Positions 24,243-33,028 of a stretch of 64,000 bases of DNA are shown here, one piece after another. The position numbers were made by a program, and so were the translations under genes. Each line of letters opens with the position of its first letter. Within the stretch, counting starts at the first letter, position 1. Under the pieces are notes generated by a model. The model saw only the letters and a program-made list of their open reading frames with translations. It did not search any database and was not told where the DNA came from. The DNA is taken from positions 1 to 64,000 of the forward strand of contig NZ_AUHM01000038.1 of assembly GCF_000423185.1 (NCBI RefSeq), given 5' to 3'. This DNA is from Inquilinus limosus DSM 16000. GTDB lineage: Bacteria; Pseudomonadota; Alphaproteobacteria; DSM-16000; Inquilinaceae.

Positions 24243-24902
24243 CTATATGATCAGATCTCTGATGAATCGGGCGATATCATTCAATGCGGGCGCGGAGCGA
24301 TCGAACGCTCCGACTTGCATGCCGCGCCCGGCTCCGGAGCAGAGCGGAGAACTCGCCACGGCAAGGTAAGCTTGGACCATTCTCTTGCTCGAATGGTCCA
24401 ACTCGCCATGTTTCGCCACAATATCAGAATAGTGAGTAGCTATAGATGCCGCCTTCATCGGGTGAGCGGCCACTCCCAACAGCAGTGTTTCTAAATCGCC
24501 AATCTTCCCGTTTCCTGGAAACAAGTAGAATCCTAGGCGACGCCCGTCGACGGTCTGACCTACGCTTCCGGCGCTCGGGCAGGCTTCACCTAACTCCTGC
24601 AATATTTCTTCTATGGCTTTCTCGGCGACGTCCTTGTCACCGTCGGCATCTCGGACGATGGCATACCCCAGCACCCTCTTTGAAGTATAATCATGGGACC
24701 GAAGGGCTAGCCCGATATATGAGGCGAGGCGATCCTTACCTCCGGCATAATTCACGGAAGCTTTTGTCGGATCGATCCTCATGTGATCCATTAGACACTC
24801 AAAAAACCACGCATCATCTTTCCCTTCAACAAATATCAAATAATCCGCTATTTTGAGCTTTCCCGAACTTGATCTGACGTCATCGATAAAATATTTCGGC
24901 AT
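24243..24902 (-). CDS. TOPRIM-domain protein, DUF3226-like (putative defence effector)
   Basis: A 219-residue protein. IFVEGKDDAWFFE (Glu26, Asp29, Asp30) and AIVRDADGDKD (Asp85, Asp87, Asp89) are the acidic TOPRIM motifs; FYLFPGNGKIGDLETLLLG matches the C-terminal part of DUF3226. TOPRIM proteins of this sort bind metal and often act as nucleases. It starts 4 bp after the ATPase stop, so the two are co-translated. Codon and base composition are clearly AT-richer than the phage genes on both sides, a sign of recent acquisition. The pairing recalls PARIS (AriA/AriB) and OLD-type systems, but the TOPRIM family here differs from AriB. Confidence 0.8.
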   Translation of the reverse strand: MPKYFIDDVRSSSGKLKIADYLIFVEGKDDAWFFECLMDHMRIDPTKASVNYAGGKDRLASYIGLALRSHDYTSKRVLGYAIVRDADGDKDVAEKAIEEILQELGEACPSAGSVGQTVDGRRLGFYLFPGNGKIGDLETLLLGVAAHPMKAASIATHYSDIVAKHGELDHSSKRMVQAYLAVASSPLCSGAGRGMQVGAFDRSAPALNDIARFIRDLII

Positions 24903-24906
24903 AGTG

Positions 24907-25995
24907 TCACCTAATCTCTATCTCGAAGTGACCAGAGTCGATTACATCTTGTGCCGTATAGTACACACAGTTATGATCTCCGTCTTTCTTCTCAAGTCTC
25001 ATATAGAGAAACTCGTTAGAATTACCTGCATCAGCCACGCCCTTCGCGATACTAGTTATAGTTTCGCGCGAATGGCTGACTATAAATATTTGCACATTAA
25101 GTTTCTTGGCCAATTCGCTGATCTTTCCCCAGATTTTCGCCACCACTGAATAGTGGTACGCCGAATCGAGTTCATCTATAAAAATCACTCCATGCTTATT
25201 ATTATAGACAGACAGCATGAGGGCGAGCATTCCCTTGGCCCCGTCCCCCAGCAATGCCATTGGAAATATCTGACCGTCGTCCATAACCGCATGTATCGCG
25301 GGCTGACCTCCAAGCATTAGTATTTGGAGCCCCTGGATTCTAGGAAGTACCGCCTTGAGGTCAGCTACGATGTCTGGTAAAAACCGAGCCATCGTTGCGT
25401 CCGAAAGGCTTTGAACATCGTCTGTCTGCAAAACACCTGTTGAAACGCTCAGGTATTTAGCATTTGGAATGGGGTGAATTCCATTCTCGTTAATCTTTGT
25501 TAAGATTCCAGTGCTAGATTCAACAAATAAGATCGAGCCGTCTTTTTCGTCATTAACGGTCGATTTCATGATCACACCTTTTGTCCCCAATTCGTTCTCT
25601 TGAACGAACGGAGTTTCGCCCGTCGACCGAGTTATAGCGGCCGAATTTATTTCGACGACGGTCTTTGCGGGAATCTCAGCATAAGCAAAATCAATACGAA
25701 TCTTGCCCAATCTGCTCTGATGCTCGATATGGGCGAAATCTGAATCTTGCATCGGAAAGAAGGATCTAAGGGAAAATCTTCCCTCCGTAGGCATTCTGCG
25801 CCAGGCGTACGGCCTTATCATGCTTAGAAAATTCCTGCGATCAACAGTCAGAAAAAGAACCTCAAGCAGCGTTGATTTTCCAACCGCATTAAATCCGCCG
25901 ATTACATTGATGCGAGAGAACTTCTCTATGTTGAGCTTCCGAAATGCTCTGAAATTTTCAACTTCGACGTTCTGGAAATACAGATCGGCCGACAT
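24907..25995 (-). CDS. AAA15/SMC-like ATPase (putative defence sensor)
   Basis: A 362-residue protein starting at ATG 25995. VENFRAFRKLNIEKF at the N-terminus is the usual opening of RecF/OLD-type ATPases. Walker A GFNAVGKS (34-41), signature-like LLGDGAKGMLAL (248-259), Walker B VIFIDEL (270-276) and an H-loop SHSRE (His308) are all present. The arrangement is an ABC-type head without a long coiled coil. It precedes the TOPRIM gene by 4 bp and lies between the portal/F genes and the capsid promoter. Like its partner it is AT-rich. An abortive or nucleolytic anti-phage system is the best inference. Confidence 0.85.
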   Translation of the reverse strand: MSADLYFQNVEVENFRAFRKLNIEKFSRINVIGGFNAVGKSTLLEVLFLTVDRRNFLSMIRPYAWRRMPTEGRFSLRSFFPMQDSDFAHIEHQSRLGKIRIDFAYAEIPAKTVVEINSAAITRSTGETPFVQENELGTKGVIMKSTVNDEKDGSILFVESSTGILTKINENGIHPIPNAKYLSVSTGVLQTDDVQSLSDATMARFLPDIVADLKAVLPRIQGLQILMLGGQPAIHAVMDDGQIFPMALLGDGAKGMLALMLSVYNNKHGVIFIDELDSAYHYSVVAKIWGKISELAKKLNVQIFIVSHSRETITSIAKGVADAGNSNEFLYMRLEKKDGDHNCVYYTAQDVIDSGHFEIEIR

Positions 25996-26163
25996 TGTCT
26001 TGCCTTCGGGACGGTGTCGCCCGTGGGAGGGCTTCGATCCGGGCAGCATGCCATGGCAAGCTGCGACCTGCTATGGTAGTCTTCTACTGCCGCCACGACT
26101 GAGCCGCACCGCCCGGCATCGTTAAGGCGTGGGGCAGGCCGGGGGGCGGGTTCCCGGCCGTCA

Positions 26164-27408
26164 TCATGGACGCTGGTACAGCAGCACTCCCGTGCGCTGG
26201 CGATCGAGATACGAGACCGTATCCGGCGGAAACGCCGTCGCGCCGCTCCAGCCCTGGTCCATCCAACCGAAGATGGCGATCCCGCCCTTGCGCCCGTCCA
26301 TGTCGAACCGGCGGATGTAGCGCCGGCGCAGGCGCCATTTCGGTGGCGTGTCCTTCGGGGCGATGTTCTGCCAGTCCACCCAGATCTCGTCGGGATCGAG
26401 GATGGCCATCGCGAGGGCGAGAATCTGCCGGTGGCGATCGAACTTGGTCACCTTCAGCTCGCCCCGGCTGTTGCGGAACAGCTCGTCGGAAAGAGTGATC
26501 CGCGATCCGCTCGGATCGCGCCAGACAACGGACCGGCCTATATCGGCGCCGAACGGCCGCAAGAACGCGCGGACATAGTCCTCCTCTGCGAGGCCGTCCG
26601 GCATCGACGTGACACCAGGGTCTTGCGGCGCCGGCATCGGCGGAGGCGGAGACGCTGGAGCGGGCACGTCCGGCGGCGGCAGCGGCTTGCGCAGCTCGGG
26701 CGGGGTGACGCCCCGCATCCAGCTGTCGCCGGGGTTGTAGCCGAAGCCGGTGTCGATGCCCTTCGGCGTCCAGACGGTCTCGACCGAGCCGTCCGGCGCG
26801 CGCACCTCGCGCGGCTCCATCTCGATCTCGGGCGGGTCGATGGTGACCTTCAGGCCGAAGCGCTTGAGGTCCCGCTCCGACAGGCTCTGGGCATGGCACC
26901 TGCAGTTCCAGCCGTTGGGCGGCCAGTGGGTACGCCACCACGGATGATCGATCGGCAGGATGATGTCGTGCCAGGCGTAGTGTTCCGGCCTGGTGCGTGA
27001 ATCATGGACGTCGACATAGCGAGCATAGGGCCTGGTCGCCTTCAGCCGCTGGGCCTGCTGCCATCGGCCCGAGCTGTACGCCATGCGCACATTGGTCTCG
27101 AAGATGACACGGCTGCGCCAGTTCCGGCCGCCGCGATAGGCCCAGCCATGCTGGGCGACGATCCGGTCGAAGTCCTGGCGGAAGGTCTCCAGCGTGCCGC
27201 CGGCCGAGATCGCGCGGTCCAGGGCCTCCCGGAAGTCGGCGAGCAAAGCGGTCGACGTCGCGCCCGCGACGGAGAATGCGCGGGTGTGCGCCTGGTGCAT
27301 CAGGTCCGACCAGCTATTGGTCGGCAGGTTCACCTTGCTGCGGAAGTAGTCGATCGCCTCGACGAAGTGGACCGGCGCCGCAGCGACCTGGACGGCTTCA
27401 CCGGCCAT
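26164..27408 (-). CDS. Mu F-like head morphogenesis protein with C-terminal PBECR-type nuclease-like domain
   Basis: A 414-residue protein. The N-terminal half has the Phage_Mu_F pattern: RVIFETNVRMAYSSGRWQQAQ, DSRTRPEHYAWHDIILP and WPPNGWNCRCHAQSLS. A Pro-rich linker (about residues 235-275) leads to a second domain (residues ~300-410: LSDELFRNSRGELKVTKFDRHRQI..., IWVDWQ, IRRFDMDG, GWSGATAFPPD) resembling the phage Barnase/EndoU/ColicinE5/RelE-like (PBECR) family. The fusion may place a nuclease-like domain in the head. It overlaps the portal gene by 11 bp. Confidence 0.8.
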   Translation of the reverse strand: MAGEAVQVAAAPVHFVEAIDYFRSKVNLPTNSWSDLMHQAHTRAFSVAGATSTALLADFREALDRAISAGGTLETFRQDFDRIVAQHGWAYRGGRNWRSRVIFETNVRMAYSSGRWQQAQRLKATRPYARYVDVHDSRTRPEHYAWHDIILPIDHPWWRTHWPPNGWNCRCHAQSLSERDLKRFGLKVTIDPPEIEMEPREVRAPDGSVETVWTPKGIDTGFGYNPGDSWMRGVTPPELRKPLPPPDVPAPASPPPPMPAPQDPGVTSMPDGLAEEDYVRAFLRPFGADIGRSVVWRDPSGSRITLSDELFRNSRGELKVTKFDRHRQILALAMAILDPDEIWVDWQNIAPKDTPPKWRLRRRYIRRFDMDGRKGGIAIFGWMDQGWSGATAFPPDTVSYLDRQRTGVLLYQRP

Positions 27409-28930
27409 CGAGCTGGTCGCCCATGCCGGTCACGGCCGACAGCGCCAGGCCGTCGCGCAGCAGCTCGGCCAAGCCGTCGATCGGCACGGTCGACTCCAGC
27501 CGGGCCAGCCGCTCGGCGAACTGCGCCGGCGTCTCGCGCAGCCTCACGGACTCGTCCAGCTCGCCCTTGATCGCGTCGATCATCTGGTCCAGCGCCGGGC
27601 CGGCCGTCTCCTCAACCTGGTCGACGAGATCGTCGGCCGGATCGCGCTCGGCCGGCGTCGCGAAGGCGGCCGGCTGTTGCTGCACGGCCGGCGGCGGCGT
27701 CACCTCCGGTGCCGGCCGGCCGACGAAGAACCACCGGCCCTTGGCCTGGTCGACGAACTCGGCGTCGGGGTCCTCGGGTTCGTAGCCGGCCCGCCGCATC
27801 CGTTCGACATAGTCGACCGCGGCAGACTTGGCGTCGGTCTCGGCCTTGTCCGTCTCCGCATTCTCCTTCCGGTTCTCCGGCCGGGGGCGCCAGACGGTCG
27901 GCGGCGCGGCATCGGGATAGTTGGCCTCGGTCAGCCAGGTCAGCAGCTGGCCGTTCAGCGTGGCCGACAGCTCATCGCAGTCGCCGTCGCAGAGATCCTG
28001 CCGGACCTCGTTGTGCGTCTGGCTCGCGGCCCGGCTGCCGGCCTGGCCGACATTGGTCGAGAGCGTTTCGCCGAGCACGGCCTCGGAGATCTGTTCGTCC
28101 AGGTAGCGGCAGAACTTCTCATAGGTGTCGACGCCGGCCGACTTGGCGCCGTCGAGCAGCTCGACGAGCGTTCCATCGGGAACGGCAATCGCACTGTCCT
28201 GGCCGAGGCCGATGAGGTGCTTGAGCAGCTCGCCAGGGTCCTGGCCGGGGGCGGCGGTGCCCTTGATGAAGGGCGTCCCGAACCGCTCGCAGAATCTCGC
28301 CCAGAACTGCAACGAATTCCGCTTGAAGAAGATCGGCCAGAACAGGCGATGCCCGAGACCGAGGCCGTAGGGGTCGAAGCTGGTGCCGAAGCGATGCACC
28401 AGGAATTTCCGGGGCGGCAGCGCCATCCCGTCGAGCTGGTTCTCCGGGGTCAGGAGCCGCAGCTCCCAATCCCGGCTGAACACGAAGCGGCGCGGATCTC
28501 GCGCCTTGGCCTGCACCGGGACGGCGAATCCGTCCCGCATCTCCCAGATCAGCTCGCTGACGGCATAGCCCTTGAGCTGGGCGTCGAGCAGATCGAGGCA
28601 GAGCTTGTCGAAGGCGAGGCCCCACTCGCCATCCAGGACGCGCTCGGCCAGCTTCGCCGCCTGCTTGTCCGCCCGCTTCGGCCCGCCCGGCGTCACCGTC
28701 CAGTCACGCGCCACCACGGCCCGCTTGCGCTTGTCGAGCACGGCGCCGGCGCGGGCGTCGCGCGCCAGGTCCTCATACAGCTTTAGGCCCTTCCCGACGC
28801 TGCGCTGGGCGAGGATGTCATCCTGCGGCCGGAGGATGTCGCCCCAGCCCAGGATGGTGATGTCCAGCCTGGCGGTCGCGACCTCGCCGATGCGGGTCAC
28901 CGCCGGCGCCGTTGCGGAGGTGTCAGTCAT
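27398..28930 (-). CDS. Portal protein, DUF935 (Mu gp29-like)
   Basis: A 510-residue protein starting at ATG 28930, overlapping the terminase stop. ILAQRSVGKGLKLYEDLARDARAGAVLDKRKRAVVARDW and LDGMALPPRKFLVHRF are typical of DUF935 portals, which form the dodecameric DNA gate of the head. Confidence 0.92.
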   Translation of the reverse strand: MTDTSATAPAVTRIGEVATARLDITILGWGDILRPQDDILAQRSVGKGLKLYEDLARDARAGAVLDKRKRAVVARDWTVTPGGPKRADKQAAKLAERVLDGEWGLAFDKLCLDLLDAQLKGYAVSELIWEMRDGFAVPVQAKARDPRRFVFSRDWELRLLTPENQLDGMALPPRKFLVHRFGTSFDPYGLGLGHRLFWPIFFKRNSLQFWARFCERFGTPFIKGTAAPGQDPGELLKHLIGLGQDSAIAVPDGTLVELLDGAKSAGVDTYEKFCRYLDEQISEAVLGETLSTNVGQAGSRAASQTHNEVRQDLCDGDCDELSATLNGQLLTWLTEANYPDAAPPTVWRPRPENRKENAETDKAETDAKSAAVDYVERMRRAGYEPEDPDAEFVDQAKGRWFFVGRPAPEVTPPPAVQQQPAAFATPAERDPADDLVDQVEETAGPALDQMIDAIKGELDESVRLRETPAQFAERLARLESTVPIDGLAELLRDGLALSAVTGMGDQLDGR

Positions 28931-30573
28931 CGCGCGAACCCGTTGTGGATCTGTTCGTAAGGCATCGGCGGGGCGCCTGCGCGCTGGATGCCCGCCGTCA
29001 TGCGCATGCGCTTGATGGCCAGCACCCACAGCATTTCGAGGGCGTCGGGGCCGTCGTCATGGTCGCCCTTCGGGTAGTGGCGGAGCTGATCGAGCAGCAC
29101 CGTCTGCGACGGGTGAAAGCGGATGAGGCCGTTGGCCACGTGCGGCTGCAGGCTCTCGATGCGGAGTGCCTTGTCCGACTTGGTCATGATCGGCACGGCG
29201 GGGACCGGGACGCCCCGCTCGGCGGAGCGCCGCACCAACTCGGTCCGAAAGAACTCCTGGAACTGCACCGCCTCGACACCCCAGACCAGGCACCGGTGCT
29301 CGCGCTGCAGAGCGATGACGTCCTCGATGATCTTGTCCGGCAGCCGGCGGGCGATCCGGGCCTCGACCACGTCGAGGATGCCGGTCTCGCGGTTGAGGCC
29401 GCCGACCAGGAGGGCGGACGGGTCGCGCCCGCGGTTCTGCTTCCCGAGGCTGGGATCGCAGGCGCCGAACATCATCCAATGCGCCAGGCGCGAGACCCAG
29501 AACGTCACCTTGCCGAACAGCGCATCGTCGCTGCTGACCGGGTCGTTCTGATATTCGCAGTCGAACGGGCCGACCTTGATGCGGACCCGGATCTTCATGA
29601 GCTTGACGAAGGGCTGGACGGCCGGCCACAGCACTTCGGCGCCGGCCTCCATCAGCTCCCGGTTCTCGGCATGGAAGGCGTCGGCGGCCGGCTCGCCGTC
29701 GTTGCGGAGAACCTCCTCCCACCGCTCCCACAGGTCCATCCGGTCGGGCCAGCGGACGATCGCGCGGAAGACGGTCGCTCGCCACAGCGGGTTGCGCAGC
29801 TTGCGGGCCAGGACAGCATCGTAGTGCAGGATCGTCCCGACATAGATGATGTCCATGGAGCCGTCCGGCGGCCCCAGCGGCTCGACCGCCTTGTCGATCC
29901 AGGCTTCGAGCTTGTCGCGTTGCTCCGGGCTGCGGACGTTCTCGTCGTTCTCCAGATCGTCGAGCCAGCAGAGGTCGGGCCGGTAGGCGCCATGGCGCAC
30001 GCCGCGCAGCCGCTTGCCGCTGCCGAAAGCCTGCACCTTGACCTGGTTGCGGGTGACGATGACGCCGACCTGCCAGACCCGGCCGGGGCCGGTGGCGTCG
30101 GGGAAGTCCTGGGCGAGCCGAGGGTTGACCTCCAGCTCGACCTTGATCCCCTCCAGGATGGCGGCCGCCTGGTCGCTGGCGTCCGACATCACCACGGGGA
30201 ACCGTTTGTACCCATGGACGATGCACCAGAGGATGAACATCTGGCCATGCGTCGTCTTGGCGTTGCCGCGCGGCGCCGCGATGGCCTCGCGGGCGCCGGC
30301 CGTCTTTGCCGGGTTGTGGATCAGCCCCGGCAGCGTGGCATAGAGCCAGGTGTGGAAGCCGCTGGCGGCGCTGGTGACGTAGTGCGGAAAGTAGGTCGCG
30401 CAGAAGTAGTCGAAATCGACGGCTGCCCGCTTCTTGCGCTCTCGCTGCGCCACCGGGTCGGGGCTGAAGCCCTGGACCTTGTTCTCGATCTCCTGGCGGA
30501 TCTCGGCGGACAGCGCCGCCATCGCCGCCAGGAAGTCGGCGGACTTCGTTTGTTTCGACGCGGGCTTCGCCAT
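28927..30573 (-). CDS. Terminase large subunit (Mu gp28-like)
   Basis: 548 residues. An ATPase domain with a Walker A-like APRGNAKTT and a Walker B LCWLDDLENDE, then a nuclease domain with FGACDPSLG and GDHDDGPDALEML acidic clusters. It drives headful packaging into the procapsid. It is distinct in sequence from the terminase pieces flanking the prophage, so the element's own packaging gene is intact. Confidence 0.95.
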   Translation of the reverse strand: MAKPASKQTKSADFLAAMAALSAEIRQEIENKVQGFSPDPVAQRERKKRAAVDFDYFCATYFPHYVTSAASGFHTWLYATLPGLIHNPAKTAGAREAIAAPRGNAKTTHGQMFILWCIVHGYKRFPVVMSDASDQAAAILEGIKVELEVNPRLAQDFPDATGPGRVWQVGVIVTRNQVKVQAFGSGKRLRGVRHGAYRPDLCWLDDLENDENVRSPEQRDKLEAWIDKAVEPLGPPDGSMDIIYVGTILHYDAVLARKLRNPLWRATVFRAIVRWPDRMDLWERWEEVLRNDGEPAADAFHAENRELMEAGAEVLWPAVQPFVKLMKIRVRIKVGPFDCEYQNDPVSSDDALFGKVTFWVSRLAHWMMFGACDPSLGKQNRGRDPSALLVGGLNRETGILDVVEARIARRLPDKIIEDVIALQREHRCLVWGVEAVQFQEFFRTELVRRSAERGVPVPAVPIMTKSDKALRIESLQPHVANGLIRFHPSQTVLLDQLRHYPKGDHDDGPDALEMLWVLAIKRMRMTAGIQRAGAPPMPYEQIHNGFAR

Positions 30574-30575
30574 CG

Positions 30576-31076
30576 TCAGCCATACCGCTCAGCGACATGG
30601 CCGGCGAACGGCTCCAGCACCTCGGCCAGCGCCTCGGCGTGCTGCGGGAACTTCTCGCGGACGAAGACGGCGAGCAGCTGCAGCAGCTCGGTCGCGACGG
30701 CGTAGCGGCCGAGGTCCGGCGCGGCGCGGGCAACCGCGGCCATGGTCTTGTGGAAGGCGTCCGACAGACGGCTGATCGCCTCGGCCTTGTCCAGCGGGGC
30801 AACGTCGTCCGCGTCCAGCAGCTGCGCCATCGTGGCCTGGTGCAGCGTCAGGAAGTCGGTCAGCACGACCTGAGCGATCATGCCGGCCCCGGACGTCGAT
30901 AGTGCCGCGGCGCCGCGCGCCTTGTCCCAATCGTCGCCCATGGCGGCGGCCAGGCTCTTCCATCGCCGGATGGTGGCAACCGGGACGTCATGCTTCGCCG
31001 CCGCCTGTTCCAGCGACATCCGCTCGTAGATGTAGGAGCCGCGGACGGCGGTCTTGACTTCCTGGGCGTGTGCCAT
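30576..31076 (-). CDS. Terminase small subunit-like, DUF1804 (Mu gp27)
   Basis: A 166-residue protein from ATG 31076 (MAHAQEVKTAVRGSYIYERMSLEQAAAKHDVPVATIRRWK). The N-terminal helix-turn-helix and the following helical region match DUF1804, which pairs with gp28 for packaging-site recognition. Confidence 0.88.
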   Translation of the reverse strand: MAHAQEVKTAVRGSYIYERMSLEQAAAKHDVPVATIRRWKSLAAAMGDDWDKARGAAALSTSGAGMIAQVVLTDFLTLHQATMAQLLDADDVAPLDKAEAISRLSDAFHKTMAAVARAAPDLGRYAVATELLQLLAVFVREKFPQHAEALAEVLEPFAGHVAERYG

Positions 31077-31078
31077 GC

Positions 31079-31675
31079 TCAGCGCTCCAGGATCGAGCGC
31101 GCCGCAGCCGCGCCGGCGCGCATCACGGCGCCGAAGGACGGCTTGCGCACGCCCGCCACCACCTCGCGGCCCGCGGCCACGTCTCCGCCACGGCCGGTCA
31201 GCACCAGCATGGGGCCGGCGGCGCTGGCGTCGACCAGCCCCGCGCCGGCCAGGAAGGCGATGTCCGCCTCGACCTCGGCCCGATTTGCGGCGACGGCCAG
31301 GCTGGCCAGCCGGGAGCACAGCCAATCGAGATTGGCCACGGGCGCCACACCCGGCCAGGCGCGCCGGCCTTCGGCGATCTCGGCGCCGCGTTCGGTCACC
31401 GCCAGGGTGTCGACGCCGCTCTGGTCCCGGCCGGTGACGACCAGGCCGTGATCGGCCAGCCAGGCGGCGTGCGCCAGGATCTTGTCGCGGAGGATCGGCG
31501 CGCCGGCGTCGAGGGTCAGGTCGCGCAGCAGCGAGACGTTGCCGGCGCCCTGCGGCAGCAGGACCAGAACCGCGAGGATCAGCAGGCGCTCCCGCTCCTC
31601 GGCCGGCTGGTCGGCGAGGCAGCGCAGGATGGCGAGGCGGCGGTGCTCGGCCAGACGCTCGGCCAGCGGGATCAC
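31079..31675 (-). CDS. Mu gp26-like phage protein (winged-helix-like)
   Basis: A 198-residue protein with a GTG start at 31675 overlapping the preceding stop (GTGA). VIPLAERLAEHRRLAILRCLADQ and LAHAAWLADHGLVV resemble the gp26 / VpaChn25_0724 group found before DUF1804 in Mu-like phages. Function is unknown. Confidence 0.75.
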   Translation of the reverse strand: MIPLAERLAEHRRLAILRCLADQPAEERERLLILAVLVLLPQGAGNVSLLRDLTLDAGAPILRDKILAHAAWLADHGLVVTGRDQSGVDTLAVTERGAEIAEGRRAWPGVAPVANLDWLCSRLASLAVAANRAEVEADIAFLAGAGLVDASAAGPMLVLTGRGGDVAAGREVVAGVRKPSFGAVMRAGAAAARSILER

Positions 31676-32031
31676 TTCTCGCCTCCGCGGTCGAGGAGAT
31701 GGCGGGTCAGCATGGCCAGCTGCTCGGAGATCGCGAGCAGCGTCCCGGCCTGGGCCTCGGACTTCGCGTTGAGCTTCTCGATCGAGGCGTTCTGCACGGC
31801 CAGCGCCGCCTGCAGGGCCTTCATGTCCTCGCCGGTGGGCATATGGCGCATGCGCTCGTCGGTCAGGTCGGCCCGCCGCTCCAGTGCGCCGACCCGGCCG
31901 GCGATCTGGTCGACCGCGTCCGATTGGGCGAAGCGGGTGCTCAGCAGCAGAACGCCGAGGGCGCCGCCCAGCGAGACCACGCCGCTGATCCAGAACCAGT
32001 GCTGCCGCAGCAGCTCGAAGAAGTCGGCCAT
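31672..32031 (-). CDS. Membrane-anchored DUF2730 protein (Mu gp25-like)
   Basis: A 119-residue protein. One TM segment (residues ~12-32, WFWISGVVSLGGALGVLLLS) then a long coiled coil (DQIAGRVGALERRAD ... LTRHLLDRG). It matches the position and build of DUF2730 proteins between lysis and head genes. Confidence 0.8.
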   Translation of the reverse strand: MADFFELLRQHWFWISGVVSLGGALGVLLLSTRFAQSDAVDQIAGRVGALERRADLTDERMRHMPTGEDMKALQAALAVQNASIEKLNAKSEAQAGTLLAISEQLAMLTRHLLDRGGEK

Positions 32032-32258
32032 CAGGAGCGCCCCCCGCGCTCGACCAGGGATTGGCAGTCGGCGCAGCGGCGCGACCAGGGCGCGGCCTTG
32101 CGGCGCTCGGGCGGAATCGGCTCCTCGCAATCGAGGCAGTCGCGCGGCCCGGCATCCTCGGCGCCGGCCTCGCGCCGCCGTCTGCGGCGGTGCGGGTCGA
32201 GCGCCTCCGCGTGGAAGCGCTCGACCAGCTCGGCGGCGCGGTCGATCTCGTCAGCCAC
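32031..32258 (-). CDS. TraR/DksA-type zinc-finger protein
   Basis: A 75-residue protein with a four-cysteine finger CLDC...CADC (spacing 17 between pairs) preceded by a helix (EIDRAAELVERFHAEALD). Phage TraR-like proteins bind RNA polymerase in the secondary channel and mimic DksA. An effect on host transcription is inferred. Confidence 0.8.
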   Translation of the reverse strand: MADEIDRAAELVERFHAEALDPHRRRRRREAGAEDAGPRDCLDCEEPIPPERRKAAPWSRRCADCQSLVERGGRS

Positions 32259-32451
32259 GGCAAGCCTGCAGCTGCTCGTCGAGCCGCTTGAGATCCTGGT
32301 ACCAGGCGCGCGTCGCGGGTTTGGGCGGCGGCGCCGCCAGCTCGTCCGCGACGCCGGCCCCGGGCCTCGGAAAGGCCGGGCAGACGCCGCTAGGAGCGCA
32401 GCCAGCGGTCGAGATCAGCGTCAGGCACATCAGGGCGGGCAGCGATTTCAT
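32251..32451 (-). CDS. Outer-membrane spanin-like lipoprotein (Rz1-like)
   Basis: A 66-residue protein. MKSLPALMCLTLISTAGCAPSG is a lipoprotein signal with the lipobox STAGC; the mature part is Pro-rich and ends in a short helix. It overlaps the 61-residue membrane protein in another frame, the classical Rz/Rz1 nesting. Confidence 0.7.
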   Translation of the reverse strand: MKSLPALMCLTLISTAGCAPSGVCPAFPRPGAGVADELAAPPPKPATRAWYQDLKRLDEQLQACRG

Positions 32452-32575
32452 TCTGGCGGGCCAGGATTTCGGCGTTTCGGGTGGCCTGGGCGCCTTCCGC
32501 GGCCTGCCAGGCGAGGAACGGGACCAGCAGCGCGCGGAACAGCTCCACCAGTCCCTGGACAACGTCGCCCCACAT
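32390..32575 (-). CDS. Inner-membrane spanin-like protein (Rz-like)
   Basis: A 61-residue protein: N-terminal hydrophobic span (VELFRALLVPFLAWQAAEG) and a coiled-coil-like tail (ATRNAEILARQNEIAARP). Short for an Rz, but the orientation, overlap with a lipoprotein frame and location next to lysis genes support it. An unrelated small membrane protein is the alternative. Confidence 0.5.
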   Translation of the reverse strand: MWGDVVQGLVELFRALLVPFLAWQAAEGAQATRNAEILARQNEIAARPDVPDADLDRWLRS

Positions 32576-32587
32576 CGGCGCCGCCGG

Positions 32588-33028
32588 TCAGGAGCCCGGC
32601 GCCGGCAGGCGCGCCCGGATGTAGTCGGCCAGGCGATCCTCGGTCAGGCCGAACCGCTTCAGGGCATCCGGCGCCGAGCGCGCCAGGTAGTTGCCGGCGT
32701 CGGCAATCCACTGGTCCCGAACCTCGATCTTCGAGAGGTCATGGCCCAGCTCGAGGAGGCGGTTTCGGGCGAAGGTGACGGCGCGGGCCGCGATCGTGTC
32801 GAGATAGGTCCGGACGGCGTCTTCGGCCTTGAGCCGCAGCAGCTTGGCGACCCAGCCGATGACGGCAGCGACGCCGGCGCCGAGGACGGACACGACCAGG
32901 CCGACGACGTAGTCGATGGTCGGGGTCAGGTCGATGACGGCGCCATCGCCGGCGAAGGCGACGGGCGCGACGACGAGCAGCAGCAGGACGAGCGCCGCCC
33001 AGATGGCCAGGGGCCGCAGGGAGATCAT
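32588..33028 (-). CDS. Holin-like membrane protein (LL-H-type)
   Basis: A 146-residue protein. A signal-like segment (ALVLLLLVVAPVAFA), then a second hydrophobic span (DYVVGLVVSVLGAGVAAVIGWVAKLLRL), then an amphipathic region with KAEDAVRTYLDTIAARAVTFARNRL resembling LL-H family holins. It directly follows the endolysin with a 4-bp overlap. Confidence 0.65.
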   Translation of the reverse strand: MISLRPLAIWAALVLLLLVVAPVAFAGDGAVIDLTPTIDYVVGLVVSVLGAGVAAVIGWVAKLLRLKAEDAVRTYLDTIAARAVTFARNRLLELGHDLSKIEVRDQWIADAGNYLARSAPDALKRFGLTEDRLADYIRARLPAPGS

